Part shown: positions 12,090 through 23,210 of the stretch, in pieces
How positions within the stretch are numbered: position 1 is the first letter of the stretch
Layout of the letters: each line of letters starts with the position of its first letter
Assembly: GCA_023614405.1 (NCBI GenBank)
Contig: CM042691.1
Location: forward strand, 168,922,927-168,986,926
DNA from: Avena insularis
Lineage: Eukaryota > Streptophyta > Magnoliopsida > Poales > Poaceae
Reading direction: 5' to 3'
DNA: 64,000 nucleotides
Made by a program: the position numbers and the translations under genes
Notes under the pieces: model-generated
Told to the model about the DNA's origin: nothing
The model's database searches: none
Seen by the model: only the letters and a program-made list of their open reading frames with translations

Positions 12090-12590
12090 GGGCTGTTTGT
12101 TTGGGCACATGGGCCAGCTTGGCCTAAATAAAACTGGCTCGGGTCATCCAAACCACAGCCCACCCCTTCTCTTCCTCTCCTCTCACTCTTGCACACACGC
12201 GACATGATCCCCACTCTCCCTCTCTCGTTTCTCTGCCTCACCCACACATGCCGCCGCCGCCAGCGTGACCAACGCCGACCAAATCCGGTGCCGTCGGTTA
12301 CTGCCATGTGTGCTGGCGTTGTCTAGCCACTACCTCCACTTCCTTCCTCCTGGTCGGTTTGGTTCAAGCGTGGCCTCGCACGCATCTGGCCGAACCCTAA
12401 TTTCGCTCTGGTACAACAGTTGTCGATCCTGGCGGTGCTGCTATTTGGCTACGACACTTGCCGTGCTGTAGATGTTGCTGGGATGGCTCAGCGCGATGTA
12501 GGCGCCTCGGTGCCCACTGTACGCCGTGCTGCTACATTCGTGGCCTCTGCCTCCTCTTCGGCGAGCTAGGAAACTCCCCAGGTAGGTGCT
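12090..12590 (+). promoter_or_regulatory. GC-rich, CT-rich promoter or leader-like segment on the plus strand of the TE-B LTR
   Basis: An AT-rich stretch gives way to CCTAAATAAAAC and a long pyrimidine-rich leader (12165-12245). After that comes GC-rich sequence with a short frame at 12484-12570 (MAQRDVGASVPTVRRAATF) and a good donor-like CCCCAGGTAGGTGC near 12579. In other LTRs here (TE-E, TE-H, TE-K) the same kind of segment lies on the element's own sense strand. In TE-B it is antisense. The promoter role is inferred from composition only. Confidence 0.35.
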
Positions 12591-14843
12591 CCTTCTACCC
12601 TCTCTATATCTGGTACTATTACCCCTTATACTAAAGATTCTAGATCCCTACTATCATCTGCTGAAGATTTATGAAGTGACACCCCCTCTTATCTTTGATC
12701 TGTAAGATCCTTTATTTGGATGAGTATGTGCCCATATAGTATTGAGTTTGTTAGTGGTTTTGATGCTAGTGGTGGTGATTGAATTGATAGAGCTTGTGGA
12801 TCCATTTTCTACAGATATTGTGACCTTGGGGATATACTGCTAATGATGCTTGGTTAGATCTAATGCCTCAACTTGGATGATTAAATCATTCTTGGCCCAT
12901 GTATTAAAGCTGTAAAATGAAGTTATGATGTTCTGAACTTGGTGGTTACTGAATTTATACTGTAGTGATGATCAATATCATGTTTCAGTTTAATTGTAGG
13001 GAATTAGATGATTTCTAGTTGTTTAACTAGAAAGATGATTTTAACTGGTTAACCAATTATTATAGATAGATCAATGGTGTACCATTGTATCTTTGAATTC
13101 AATTGGGTATAAATTTTGGTTATAGTACCATACCCTACTGTTTAAGGTCCTAGTGTGATGCTTTAGTGACATCTGTTGCCCTAGCTGCTGTTGTGGTGCC
13201 TCCACCTAGAGTGTGCATAGCAGTAGCTGGGTAGCCTGTCTTGCTATTGTGTTACCACTGACTATAAATATTGTCCAGGCTAAGGATCCATAGACTGAAG
13301 ATATAAGCACATGTTAACTTATGTGGATAAGGTGATCTAACAATTGATTCCTAGATTTCTTTGTCTGGGAAAATGATATGTTTGTTTAGCTAAGATTACT
13401 CAATGATTATTTTGGGTGTTGAAACACTCTAGTAGCTATTGTGTATCAGACTGTCACTATGGTGCCTCCATTTTGGAGTGTGCATAGTGATAGATCCTAT
13501 TTGCATGACCTGCTGTGAGCTTGATTGACTAAAACTTGATAAGATCATATACGTGGCCTATGATGCAAAGGCTAAGGCCAAACTCTTAATAATAACAGAT
13601 ACTAAAGTGTGGCTACTATATTCTCTAGGATGAACTTGCATAGCATTACTATGGAAACTGAGAGAAATCTCTCCTTCTAATCCTCCTAGACAATCTCTAG
13701 TTGCAGGTAGCTGGATTTGGATAAATTTGTAACAAATCCACTATTATATTTGAACCTGATGGTGCAAACTATGAAAACATATGCTATATGATCTGGTGGT
13801 ACTTTCATTTACCTTGCTGCCTGATGTAAATAATAATTTCTGGATTTGGTTGGATCACACCAATGTATTTGATCTAATGTTGATGATCTGATTCAATTAC
13901 TGCTTCACGTTCCTGTCCTTCTCCACCTAGCTGCTATACTTCACTTGTTCTTGATCTACTCCTAATGCAACCGTGGCCTTGCCTTCTTATCCTGAGACTG
14001 ATTCTTGGATGGCTCTAAGGAGCAACCAGAGTTGGTTGATGGTGCTGGTCTAGATTGGTGATCTTGTGGTTTGTTCTACTGGAATTCTAGCAAGTGCTGA
14101 TGCTGTTTGTTGTGGTGTTCTTGAGGCAGAGAAGTATGGCTATGTGAAGAGGATAGGACTTTGGCGTGTCTAACTAGTGATGGTGGATGTGCTTTCCTTT
14201 TTCTAGTTCTGGTGCTGTCTGTGTTGACAGCACACATTCTGTATGCAATGACTGTGCTGCTTACTTGGTTGCTGTGATGTGTGGATAAGATCAAGTGAAT
14301 GCCTGATATTTCCTGTTCTTATACTGTAGCTTTACTTATTTCATCTTGATGGATACAACAGTCATTTGGTTCAGTTAAATGGGCTTTTCCCCCTAATCAG
14401 ATATTTGTGGCTTTTACATAGCAATTGAGCTATTGCCTAATTGCCATGTGACTTAAAGTACTTGGCAAAGATCAGATTAACTATGAATTTTCTTAGCTGA
14501 TTAGTGCTAAGACAGATTACTTGTTGTTTTACTTTGATTTTATTTTCTTGAACTTATCTAGGCTTAGGAGGGTGCCATAGCATGCTTATTGTTGTCTTCA
14601 ATTGATGGATTAGATATGTACTAGTTTTCCTGGATTTTCACAGTTGCCTCTCATTACTCAAGTGTTTAGTTCCCAAATCCATATCCTAATTGTTGCCTAG
14701 ATTTGGTGGTACCCTCCTAGGTTGTTAGTGGATTTTGGTACCAAAATCCCTAAGCTATTTTCATATATTTAATTGCCTCACCTATGGTGGGGCAAATATT
14801 TTAACATTAAAACAATGTTTCTTCTCTATTGTTTATTTAACAG

Positions 14844-14880
14844 GAATGAAGATCAAGAAGAAGAAAAGAAGCTTAGTTAG
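14844..14880 (+). other. Possible terminal exon on the plus strand of the TE-B LTR
   Basis: A strong acceptor-like tract (TTTCTTCTCTATTGTTTATT, then TAACAG) precedes a short frame ending NEDQEEEKKLS and TAG, then AATAAA-rich sequence. The other LTR copy near 5422-5458 keeps the acceptor, the EEEKKLS end and the stop. It may be the tail of an antisense transcript starting in the 12090-12590 segment; no transcript evidence is available. Confidence 0.3.
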
Positions 14881-15559
14881 ATTTTATTTTTAATCTTGTT
14901 GCAATTTCATTTTTATTCAAATGTGTAAAGATTTTGTATTATTATTGTTATTGTAATAAATGAACTATTTATTTATTTAGTAATTCTTCCTTTGTAAATA
15001 AATGTTGTATTGTTTGTTTTAAATAATACAATTTACTTATTTCCATTTTATCTTACAATCCAATTGTAAAGACAATGTCATATATATTTTCTAGTAATAA
15101 GGAATTCTTTTATTTATTTCAGTATTGTCTTTCCTTTTTCTACATATTTGTTTCTTGATACTTTCCTTTTATTTATTTATTGTAAAAGATCAATGTAATC
15201 CTATATGTATATATATTTATATTAATAAAGAATCCTTTTTATATCATTTCTATAATCATTTTATTTCAAGTTATTAAATATTTCCAATTCCTATTTGTGA
15301 ATTTTATAAATTCATTTGAATTTCATATTTGAAATTCAAATACATGTTTGAACAAATTTTCCCCGAAACAAATAATTCTACAAGGGTCATGTCGAAATCT
15401 ATCGCACTTTCTCCGAAGTTTCCTTCTGTACAAGGGAGATCCCGATCCCTCCATAGCTCTTTTAGTGTTGCGCGAAAATTTCCCGGATTTTCTTATGCAT
15501 GAATGCAATGCACACACATGTTTTCTCTCTATTTCAGGTGCTTATCCTGGGATGTTACA

Positions 15560-17232
15560 GTTTTCTTTTAGGAAGTGTGGGTTTGAAGGGGAGCTTGGAG
15601 GTACTTGTTGAGATTCGATTGAGGTTGGTTGGTGTAGTGGTTGAGGCTTGCTTGTAGGTGAAGCACGTCTTGGGCTTGTTGTACTTGATGTCCTCTTGTA
15701 CTTGACACTCGGCTTTTGTTGCGATGTGAACAAGCTCAACCATGTTGTTATACTTTTGGAACTCAGTGATGCGCTTGATTGGATGGTTCAAGTCATTGAG
15801 GAAACATGACATTCTTTGCTCGTCGCGCTATTCAATGTTGGTGCGGATCATGTTGAGATCCATTTTCTTGAAGCATGCTTCCACGGTCTTTGTCCCCTGG
15901 CTAAGAGTTTGAAGCTTGTTGAAGAGGTGGCGCGTGTAATGTGAAGGAACAAAGCGTGATCTCATGTGAGTCTTCATATCTTGCAAAGTGGTGATTGGAG
16001 GCTCTTCCCTTACTTCACGAGGGAGATGGACTTGTTCCCACCAAAGGTTGGCATAATCATAAAACTCTAGGGATGCCATGGGGATCATCTTCTCATTTCT
16101 ATAGTAATGCATGCAGAAGATCTTGTCGTCCTTGAGTGCCCATGAGATATACTCTTCGGGATCATTGAAACCGGTGAAATTGGGCATGGTGAATTTGAGC
16201 TTCCCAAAAGTTTCTTCCACATTACGGTTTCGGTATCGGCGGTCGCCATGATGTTGGTGGCCATCTTCATCAATCGAGCTATCATGTCTTTCTTGGTGAT
16301 GGTGTTGTTGCCCTTGCGGTTGTTGAACTGCATGTGGTCGTGGTGGAACTTGGTCCTCGCGACGTTGTTGGAGAGTTTGCTCTTGCTCTTGGCACGATTC
16401 AGGACGAGGTTGAGGCGCTTGGTCCTCACGAGATTGATGAGGATGTCATTCATTCCTTGGGTGATGACGTTGGTAAGGCACTTGGTCCTCATGGTGACAA
16501 GCATGGTCTTAAGCCCCATGACATGGTGGACGTCTCTCCACAAGTGCAACTTGACGCCGCATGTCTTGATGTTATGGGGGAGGCTCGTCGTGGTGTCCAT
16601 GGTATCGGCGTTGACATTCATGATGGATATGATGTCTTGGTGGATCTTTAAGTGCTTCACGTAGATGGCGAGCTTGTTCTTCCAAATCAGAGCATCACTT
16701 ATTGTTGAGTGAAGGTCTTGCGGGCATTGACGATGAAACTAAGGTTCCATTTAAGGTCCCTCACGTGGTTGCTCTTTTTGGATCACTAGTGCCCTTGCGT
16801 GAAGATGATGTTCTTATTGCCTTGGACGTCTCGTGGAGAAGTCACCATCATAGCTTGACTTGGCGACGTGCCGAGGAGAGGGTACACCTTGCGAAGAGAT
16901 CATGGAATGGATTACGGGTTCTTTGTTGCGCCTTGGATCATGATGGTGCGATGAAATTGACACACTCGAGTGGTGCCTTGAAGAGCTTGGTGCATGAGAC
17001 CGTAGCCTTGCCAAACCATCAATGATGCGTGAAGGTTGTCGTCTGTTGCAGCGACGACACATTGAAGAGATTCATATTGGTGCCTGGTGTTGTGTCGCAT
17101 CGCATGCATTTTTCATTGGATCTCCTCAAAGTGGTTATCAATGCTATTGAACTATATTTGATTTTATCCAAATTTTTCATCTTGATGCTTCTCGAGGGCC
17201 TCACAACGTTGGTGGAACTCTCCTCGTATCAT
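15560..17232 (-). pseudogene. gag: TE-C gypsy gag, degenerate and cut by TE-B
   Basis: The minus-strand frame starts near ATG 17232-17230 (MIRGEFHQRCEALEKHQ). It shows a coiled N-terminus with frameshifts (HAMRHNTRHQYESLQ near 17100). A clearer capsid domain follows at 16220-15828: MPNFTGFNDPEEYISWALK, then EFYDYANLWWEQV and MRSRFVPSHYTRHLFNKLQ. This is the usual plant Retrotrans_gag signature. Spacer frames at 15812-15560 (MSCFLNDLNHPIKRITEFQ) continue it and are cut where TE-B's LTR begins. The rest of TE-C would lie beyond the left edge. The frame is broken at several places and surely non-functional. Confidence 0.75.
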
Positions 17233-18107
17233 CCGATGATTTTCTCTTGATGTAGCCCGACCTATGGTTGTTACCACATCAAGGTCTCCAACACACGCCA
17301 AGTCGTCATGGACTCCAAAGGTGAATCCTATCCTCTATGATATCCCACTTCCTACCCTATGTGATGCCTTGGGCATCCCCAAGCTTTGACGCTTGTACCT
17401 CTTGAATATTTCTTGGGGTGACATGGGGTGGGATCCCCAATCTTGACCTTTTGTACATTTTTCATCTCATTACATCATTCTTTCCTTACACCTGAAAATT
17501 TTCCTTCATACAAAACTTCACACAATCTTCATTAGCAACATTAGTGCATTCAAAAGATAATAGAACTTTGGGTTTAGTTTCAAAACAGCAAAACTTTCAC
17601 TAAAGACACAAGCTACTATAGAAATTCCCTCAAAAATCTCAATTTCCCAAAAAGAACCCAAAAAGGAATCAATAAGAAGCAAATGCAAATAATGGCAGAA
17701 ATCTGTCAAAACAGACCAGCAGGTGAAAACCTATTTTTTCAAAGACCTTCTGTTGCTCAAATAAAAAAGTTCTGAACTAACGAAAGTTATATAATAACCT
17801 GGGGGATTTATTCAGAAAATTACAGGTAAATAAGACTTACAGAGATTTTTCAAGAATTTTTACGGTGGATCACAAAAATCTGTTTCAGGACAGGACTTCC
17901 CAAAATCTTACTTCCCTCACACTAGAGGTTATTATTGGAACAAAAATCAAATAAATAGGACAAGGAGTGGTTATTAAAAAAGTAATAACTTCCAAGACTA
18001 AAGAAAACTATTTGGTTATCTCCCAAGAAGTACTTTTCTTTAACGCCTTTAAGTTAGGCACAAGAAGTAAGAATCAAGTATTTTCAAATGAAGAAGCATT
18101 GACATGA

Positions 18108-18924
18108 ACTTTCTTGCTCATACCTTTCTTGCTATCTTTAGGGATGTATGATTGCTTATTGGAGAATCAAAATGCATAATGCCTTTTCCCACATCTATTA
18201 TTGCTCCAAGGTGTTTCAGCAGGGATCTTCCAAGTGTAATTTGTCTTTTTCCTACACATTCAATAACAAGATAATCAATAGACACCACTTTTCATGAGAT
18301 CTTTGTAAACACACCTTCGGTTATTCAAATGGGTAATATAGTTGCATTATTGGTAAGATATATTTCTACTCCTCCTACAGAAAGTCCCCAAAGATTCAAA
18401 GACTCATTGATATCTCTAGGCATAAGACAAAATTCAGACATGATATCACAACGAGCATCAAAAGTTTCACTATTTATAGCAACTTTTATTGTAGGAAACC
18501 ATTTTGAAGGCTCAGAATTTATTGGAACATAATCATGGTGCTCTCTAAGCATGTTATAGCAATCTTTCAAAGCAACTGTACTGGTCTCAAGATTGTTCAA
18601 CCTAGCATAGATGTTTATAAAGGAAGAATCAGACTTGCTAGGCATATTATAAATTGTAATCAACTTATTTATGGCATCCAAAGCTTCATTATCATTACAT
18701 TGAAAAATATCTCTCCCTGCTAAAGCATCCAAAGAATATCTATAACAAAGAGCAAGACCATGGTAGAAACTGCTAATAACTAGGCCTAGACACATCTTAG
18801 GCTCAGTTTTTCCTTGTGAATAAGAAATTATAGACCAAGCTTCTTTGAAACTCTCTTCACTTCCTTGTTTGAAAGTAAAGATACTTTCCATAGGTGACAC
18901 AGTGCTTGAAACAACACCAGACAT
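18108..18924 (-). pseudogene. TE-D gag/protease-like protein of an Athila-derived element
   Basis: The frame MSGVVSSTVSPMESIFTFKQ starts at 18924. The first part (to about residue 110) looks like a shortened Athila-type gag: EESFKEAWSIISYSQGKTEP, then LDALAGRDIFQCNDNEALDA. The second part resembles the retropepsin-like region of such elements: LMPRDINESLNLWGLSVGGV, then after a frameshift near 18325 IDYLVIECVGKRQITLGRSL and HLGAIIDVGKGIMHFDSP. The catalytic D-S/T-G is not present; the equivalent place reads DARCDIMSE. A further in-frame stop lies near 18300. Without the triad it could not be an active protease. Confidence 0.55.
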
Positions 18925-19113
18925 GGTAACAACTAAAGTAGGAACTAATTTATTGTTGTGTTTTTGATAAGAGAAAGCAAACAAAACAAAACTATTTTTT
19001 TTAGTTTTTGATAAAAATAAACAAGCAAAACAAGGCAAAATAAACTAAGCAAAATAAAAACAAAGTAAAGAGAAAGGTTGTGAAGGATTCCCCTTGTCAA
19101 GCCATCGTTATCC

Positions 19114-19131
19114 TCCCCGGCAACGGCGCCA
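19114..19131 (-). other. TE-D primer binding site (tRNA-Asp type)
   Basis: The plus strand reads TCCCCGGCAACGGCGCCA, the reverse complement of the known Athila-type site TGGCGCCGTTGCCGGGGA. Ten bases separate it from the LTR end at 19142. Confidence 0.88.
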
Positions 19132-19141
19132 GAAAACTCGT

Positions 19142-20731
19142 TGATGCGGCTCAGATCACTGTAGAGCTTCGTTGGGAAACCCCAAGAGGAAGGTATGATG
19201 AGCACATCAGCAAGTCTTCCCTTAGAAAGAACCTAGGTTATCGAACCACTGTAGAGTTTCGTTGGGAAACCCCAAGGAAATGACTCAAAGGTGTTGCTAG
19301 CAACTTGGAAACATGCACAACACAAACTCAAGACTTTGCCCCAACGAACAGTGAGGTTGTCAATCTCACCGGTTTGCTAAAAACAAAGGATTAATCATAT
19401 GGTGTGGAAGGCAATGGTGGCTTGCAGAAACTAAATAGTAGTAGAGGAAGATGTATCAATGGTAAAGATTGGACCAGGGTCCACAGTTCACTAGAGGTGT
19501 TCTCCTTAACAAAAAGAACATAACATGCTGGGTAAACAAATTATAGTGGGGCAATTGACAGGACAAAGCAAGGCATGACAATGCAATACTAGACATTCAT
19601 GATCCTATGAGATTTGATTGGGCATTACAACAATATACATAGACCGCCATCCAAATACATATATGACTAGTAATCCACCTTCAGGTTATCATCCGAACCC
19701 CCTCCAGTATTAAGTTGCAAGCAATGGATAACTGCTTTAAGCAAAGTGTGTAAAGTAAACAATACAATTGTTCCATGAACAGGAGATTGTTGTTTTCTCC
19801 CTAGTAGCAATAACACATCTACAACCATAGAGATTGTTGTCACTTCCCCAGATTCAATAGAGGCATGAACCCACTATCCAACATAAATACTCCCTCTTGG
19901 AGTCACTAGCATCTACAAGACCAAGATAGCTACTAGAAACGGAGCGCATGCAAGATCTCAAACAACACAGGAATGATAGAATCAATAAGATAGAATCATT
20001 AATCGATACAACATAGTAATCTCAACATCCATCGGAACCCTGCAAACACAACATGCATGATTAGAAATATATGATCTTGATCATGAATGGAGTTCACAAG
20101 ATCTAAACATGGTAGCACAAAGGAGGAGAAACAATCATCTAGATACTATATGGACCCATAGTCCAAGGTGGAACTACTTATGCATCATACCAGAGGCTGG
20201 CATGGTGATGAAGAAGGCCTCTGGGATGATCTCTCCCCTCCGGCAGTGTGCCGGGAAGAGCTTCAGACCCCCCCGATCTAGGGACGATGGTGGCGGCGGC
20301 TACAGAATGTTTTGTGGAATATTGATCGTATACTTAGGGTTTAGGTATCGGGGGCTTCATATGGGCGAAGAGGAAGGCCGAGGGGGTGCCCGAGGCAGGT
20401 GCAACCCCCCCAGGCGTGGGTCAGGCCTGGCTGCACGGCCAGGGTGTGTGGCCCCCTCGAGGCCCTCCTCCGTCTCGTCTTCTGGCTCCATGTTCTCCTT
20501 GGTGAAATATTGACTTTGGCTTTTGTCCCGTCCAATTCCAAGAATATTCATTTTCTGGCTTTTCTGGAACCAAAAACAATAGAAAAGAGGCAACTGGCAC
20601 TATGGCATCTTATTAATAGGTTAGTGCTAGAAAACGTATAAAAATACCTCAAAGTGTAGACAAATCAAAGCAAAGTGGATACTAAACAAGCATGGAACAT
20701 CAAAAATTATAGATACATTTATGACATATCA
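19142..20731 (-). repeat. TE-D 5' LTR (1590 bp)
   Basis: Starts TGATATGTCATAAATG on the minus strand and ends GCATCA near the primer site. A 31-bp phrase around GTAGAGCTTCGTTGGGAAAC is repeated at about 19158-19188 and 19247-19277 close to the U5 end. Confidence 0.8.
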
Positions 20732-21391
20732 AAGACCCACCAAACCTCTTCCAACCTGTCCAATTAAGCTTACACATCACACTACCACTCCCTGGTCAAA
20801 GTGGACTGTAGCCGTACTATAGCACCATCATCTCCTTGTCCTTTAGCTCTTGGTGCAAGTGAGGAAGAGAGAGAGAGAGAGATCCTTGCAGATCTTAAGG
20901 ACTAAACACCACAATATATACCTCTACCTCTCTGCCCTAAACCAGACCAGAGACCCCTCACCTCACCCTCTCCACGCCCAGAGGAAATCAAGCCATGGTT
21001 TCCCCTCCCTACTGTTCTCCATGGACATGGTCCACTCTACACCCATCCCCCTTGGTTTAGAAAGGAAACCACCAACCCCAGCACCCCCTAATGATTATTT
21101 CCCCCAACCCAGCTCACTTACCTGCCCCGAGATCCCCATTCCCTGCTTCCCTCTCTATTGGCCACAAAAGCAAGAACCACAATTTTTGGCCATTGTGTAG
21201 CTTAAGCTCGAGGTTCCTTCTCCCTTGCTCCCCTCCAATTGCACGTGGCCTCTCTGAAACTCCATACCCCTGGTGTACCACCCCTAAGCTCCAGAGCACC
21301 TCCCAGAAACTGCCCTTCCCGAGAGAGGACAAGGAAGGCATTTTGGCCATTTCTCAAGATCTGAGCAAAACTCCCTCCTTCGTGCCCTTAT
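20732..21391 (+). repeat. TE-E 5' LTR, segment left of TE-F
   Basis: Pyrimidine-rich promoter and leader region homologous to 54311-54959. A (GA)n microsatellite lies at 20862-20882. The TATA box seen in the other copy (TTTATAAAG) reads TTTAGAAAG here at 21056-21064. The last five bases, CTTAT, are the TE-F target duplication. Confidence 0.75.
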
Positions 21392-21888
21392 TGACAAGGT
21401 TTCGACTCGATAATGCCCATTGTTATGAGCTTGGGTTTTGGAGAAGATGGGGGTTCTAGAGATCGCAGAACGGTTAAAAGACAAGCAACCAGGGGACACG
21501 AGATTTACCCAGGTTCAGGCCCCCGGAGGGAAAACCCTACTCCTGCTTGTCTGCTCTTGATTACGGTGGAACCAAAAAGTACAGGGGTGCGTAGATGCAA
21601 TCTGGCGTCGAGGTGTGTATGCGGTGGAAAAATGATGCCCTCCTCGACGTGCCCTCCTAGCCTTTATATAGAGTTAGGCAGGTCTCGGGCACAGATCGAG
21701 TCGGTTACAAGTTTAGGGTTTGCCCCTTTGAATATACTATCTGTTCTAGTCTTGCTCTCCAAGGATCCGAAGATGTCATGGGCTTGGGCCACCCGAAAAT
21801 CTTCACAGGACGTGTATGTTCTTGTGGGCCTTCCTTGGGATGGACCAGGTATGCTAATGTCATGTACCCGCAGGGTATAACCATGTCA
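21392..21888 (-). repeat. TE-F 3' LTR
   Basis: 497 bp; on the minus strand TGACATGG...CTTGTCA. A TATA box on the minus strand (plus strand TTTATATA) lies at 21663-21670. Confidence 0.92.
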
Positions 21889-21901
21889 GTAGCCCCCGAG
21901 T
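21889..21901 (-). other. TE-F polypurine tract
   Basis: On the minus strand ACTCGGGGGCTAC abuts the 3' LTR start. A 15-nt palindrome (21909-21923) lies 8 nt upstream of the core in the element's sense. Confidence 0.82.
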
Positions 21902-22745
21902 GTTCAGTCGAATCGTAGATTCGGCCGAGGACTCTTCAATCTTTCAGGTGCAGCTGTTTCTATTCATCAGAGAAAAGAATGATTTTAGTGTGTAGGGATT
22001 GTTGATGCGTGTGTCTGACTCTCCTGACGGATCAGGGTCAGTTAACTGTCTTAGAATAAAACAACACAATCTTCTTCAGACTCGAGTCCCTGGACTCGAA
22101 TCTGGAACATATGCTGGTGTAATTCGACTCAGGCCGTTGAGGTCTTATAGGAGTCGAATCCCAGTATTTTTGAATGATGTACCCAACGCGTCCGTCGGGA
22201 TTTTCATCGCGCCTATTAGCATGGGTTATTACTAGTAGAGCGCAGTCAGGTGCGTTACTAGGCCATCAGACGGTATCTGTAGGTCTTATCTTTGCGTCGC
22301 ATACACAGCATCCAAAATTTTATCACCGTGGAGGTGTTTCGGGTGGCCAAGGAGGATGCTACTCACTTAGCATTGGTTGGGGAAAAGTTGCCAAAAAGTT
22401 TTTGCATTTTGATCCGAAGGATCGCAGTTTAAGAATTCATAGGGTGCGTGACCAGCGCTCCCTATGGGAGTAGCCCCCGAGTGTCTGTTCGAGTCATAGA
22501 CTCGAGCAGAGACTTTAACTCAGCCGCTGTTAGCTTTAGGTCCATAGGACACAATTTATTCGGATGTTTGAATCAATCCTTCCTATGGGAGTAGCCCCCG
22601 AGTCCGTACTGGAGTCATAGGCTCGGCGTAGGACTCGAAGAATCAACATTGGTGTGCTACCTTAATCATGCCTCGGGTGCGCGGCCAACGCTCCTGATAG
22701 GAGTATCCCCCGAGTAGCTGCTCGAATCGTAGATTCGAGTGAGTA
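21889..22745 (-). repeat. Four hairpin plus polypurine-tract-like modules in TE-F
   Basis: In the element's sense each module is a palindrome, 8 nt, then CTCGGGGG. Plus-strand cores lie at 21891-21900, 22472-22481, 22593-22602 and 22704-22713 (one variant). The matching palindromes lie at 21909-21923, 22490-22504, 22611-22626 and 22721-22739. The remainder of 21902-23100 holds no coding sequence I can support. Confidence 0.75.
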
Positions 22746-23210
22746 CTTTTAGCTGTCAGCCGCAGTTTTCTAACTATTGCTAGTGTGGTTTTGATGACGT
22801 CAGTGCTGACGATCTGTGACCTCAACCATCTACGGCTCCAGAGGTGACATGACTGGACGAACGTGGGTCCCACTTTCTGACTTCGAGTTGACTGGTCATG
22901 CCGGACATGGCGACAATTACGGTGTCTCCTCGGTTTCCGTGCATAGTGGACGACGTGCGAGCGACAGTTCGCTGCTGTGTTGACATGTGGACGGTTGGAT
23001 CTGATCCTGGCGTTAGGGATTCTAGATGAACAGTCCCTATTCATTGTCTTCGTCCTTATAACTGTGGGGAAAACTGTAGTTTATTTTCACCCTTAGCCAT
23101 TTGCTTTCACTGCCTCCATTTTCATGAGCTCATCCTTGCGCGCACTGGACGTTCTTCAATCGTTCCCCTCCTCATTCTTGCGTGCACACCGTCGCCGTTG
23201 ATGCGCCACT

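Larger units (their letters stand above)
1..15559 (-). mobile_element. TE-B: minus-strand gag-only LTR retrotransposon with very long LTRs, open at the left edge
   Basis: Reading on the minus strand, the order is 5' LTR (15559-9179), an initiator-Met-type primer site (9176-9165), leader, a broken gag gene (8064-6712), a polypurine tract beside 6134, then the 3' LTR from 6133 leftwards out of the window. The right-hand 2.27 kb of the two LTR copies (13287-15559 against 1-6133 without TE-A) align along their whole length with scattered point differences. The internal part is only about 3.0 kb and has no recognisable protease, reverse transcriptase or integrase, so the element is non-autonomous or has lost pol. 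It sits inside a gag gene (TE-C). The left target duplication lies outside the window. Confidence 0.8.
9179..15559 (-). repeat. TE-B 5' LTR, about 6.4 kb
   Basis: On the minus strand the LTR begins TGTAACATCC at 15559 and ends CACCGCA at 9179, two bases from the primer site. The right 2.27 kb is confirmed by the matching 3' LTR. The rest (9179-13286) cannot be compared because the partner lies outside the window, so nested DNA within it is possible. It holds a very AT-rich stretch (10700-12080), a GC-rich segment (about 12090-12590) and more AT-rich DNA (14800-15340). Confidence 0.65.
17358..20731 (-). mobile_element. TE-D: truncated Athila-like element, non-autonomous
   Basis: On the minus strand: 5' LTR (20731-19142) with TGATATGTCA start and GCATCA end, then a tRNA-Asp-type primer site, a gag-protease-like frame, and about 750 bp of non-coding DNA that recurs at 58195-58890 (TE-I). 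It breaks off at 17358. There is no 3' LTR. The right flank AAGACCC corresponds to intact sequence near 54311, so it entered the TE-E LTR; the left flank is unrelated, implying a deletion. Confidence 0.75.

Noticed and set aside
20862..20882. (GA)n microsatellite
   Set aside because: A simple repeat also present in the other TE-E LTR copy (54432-54453); nothing unusual.
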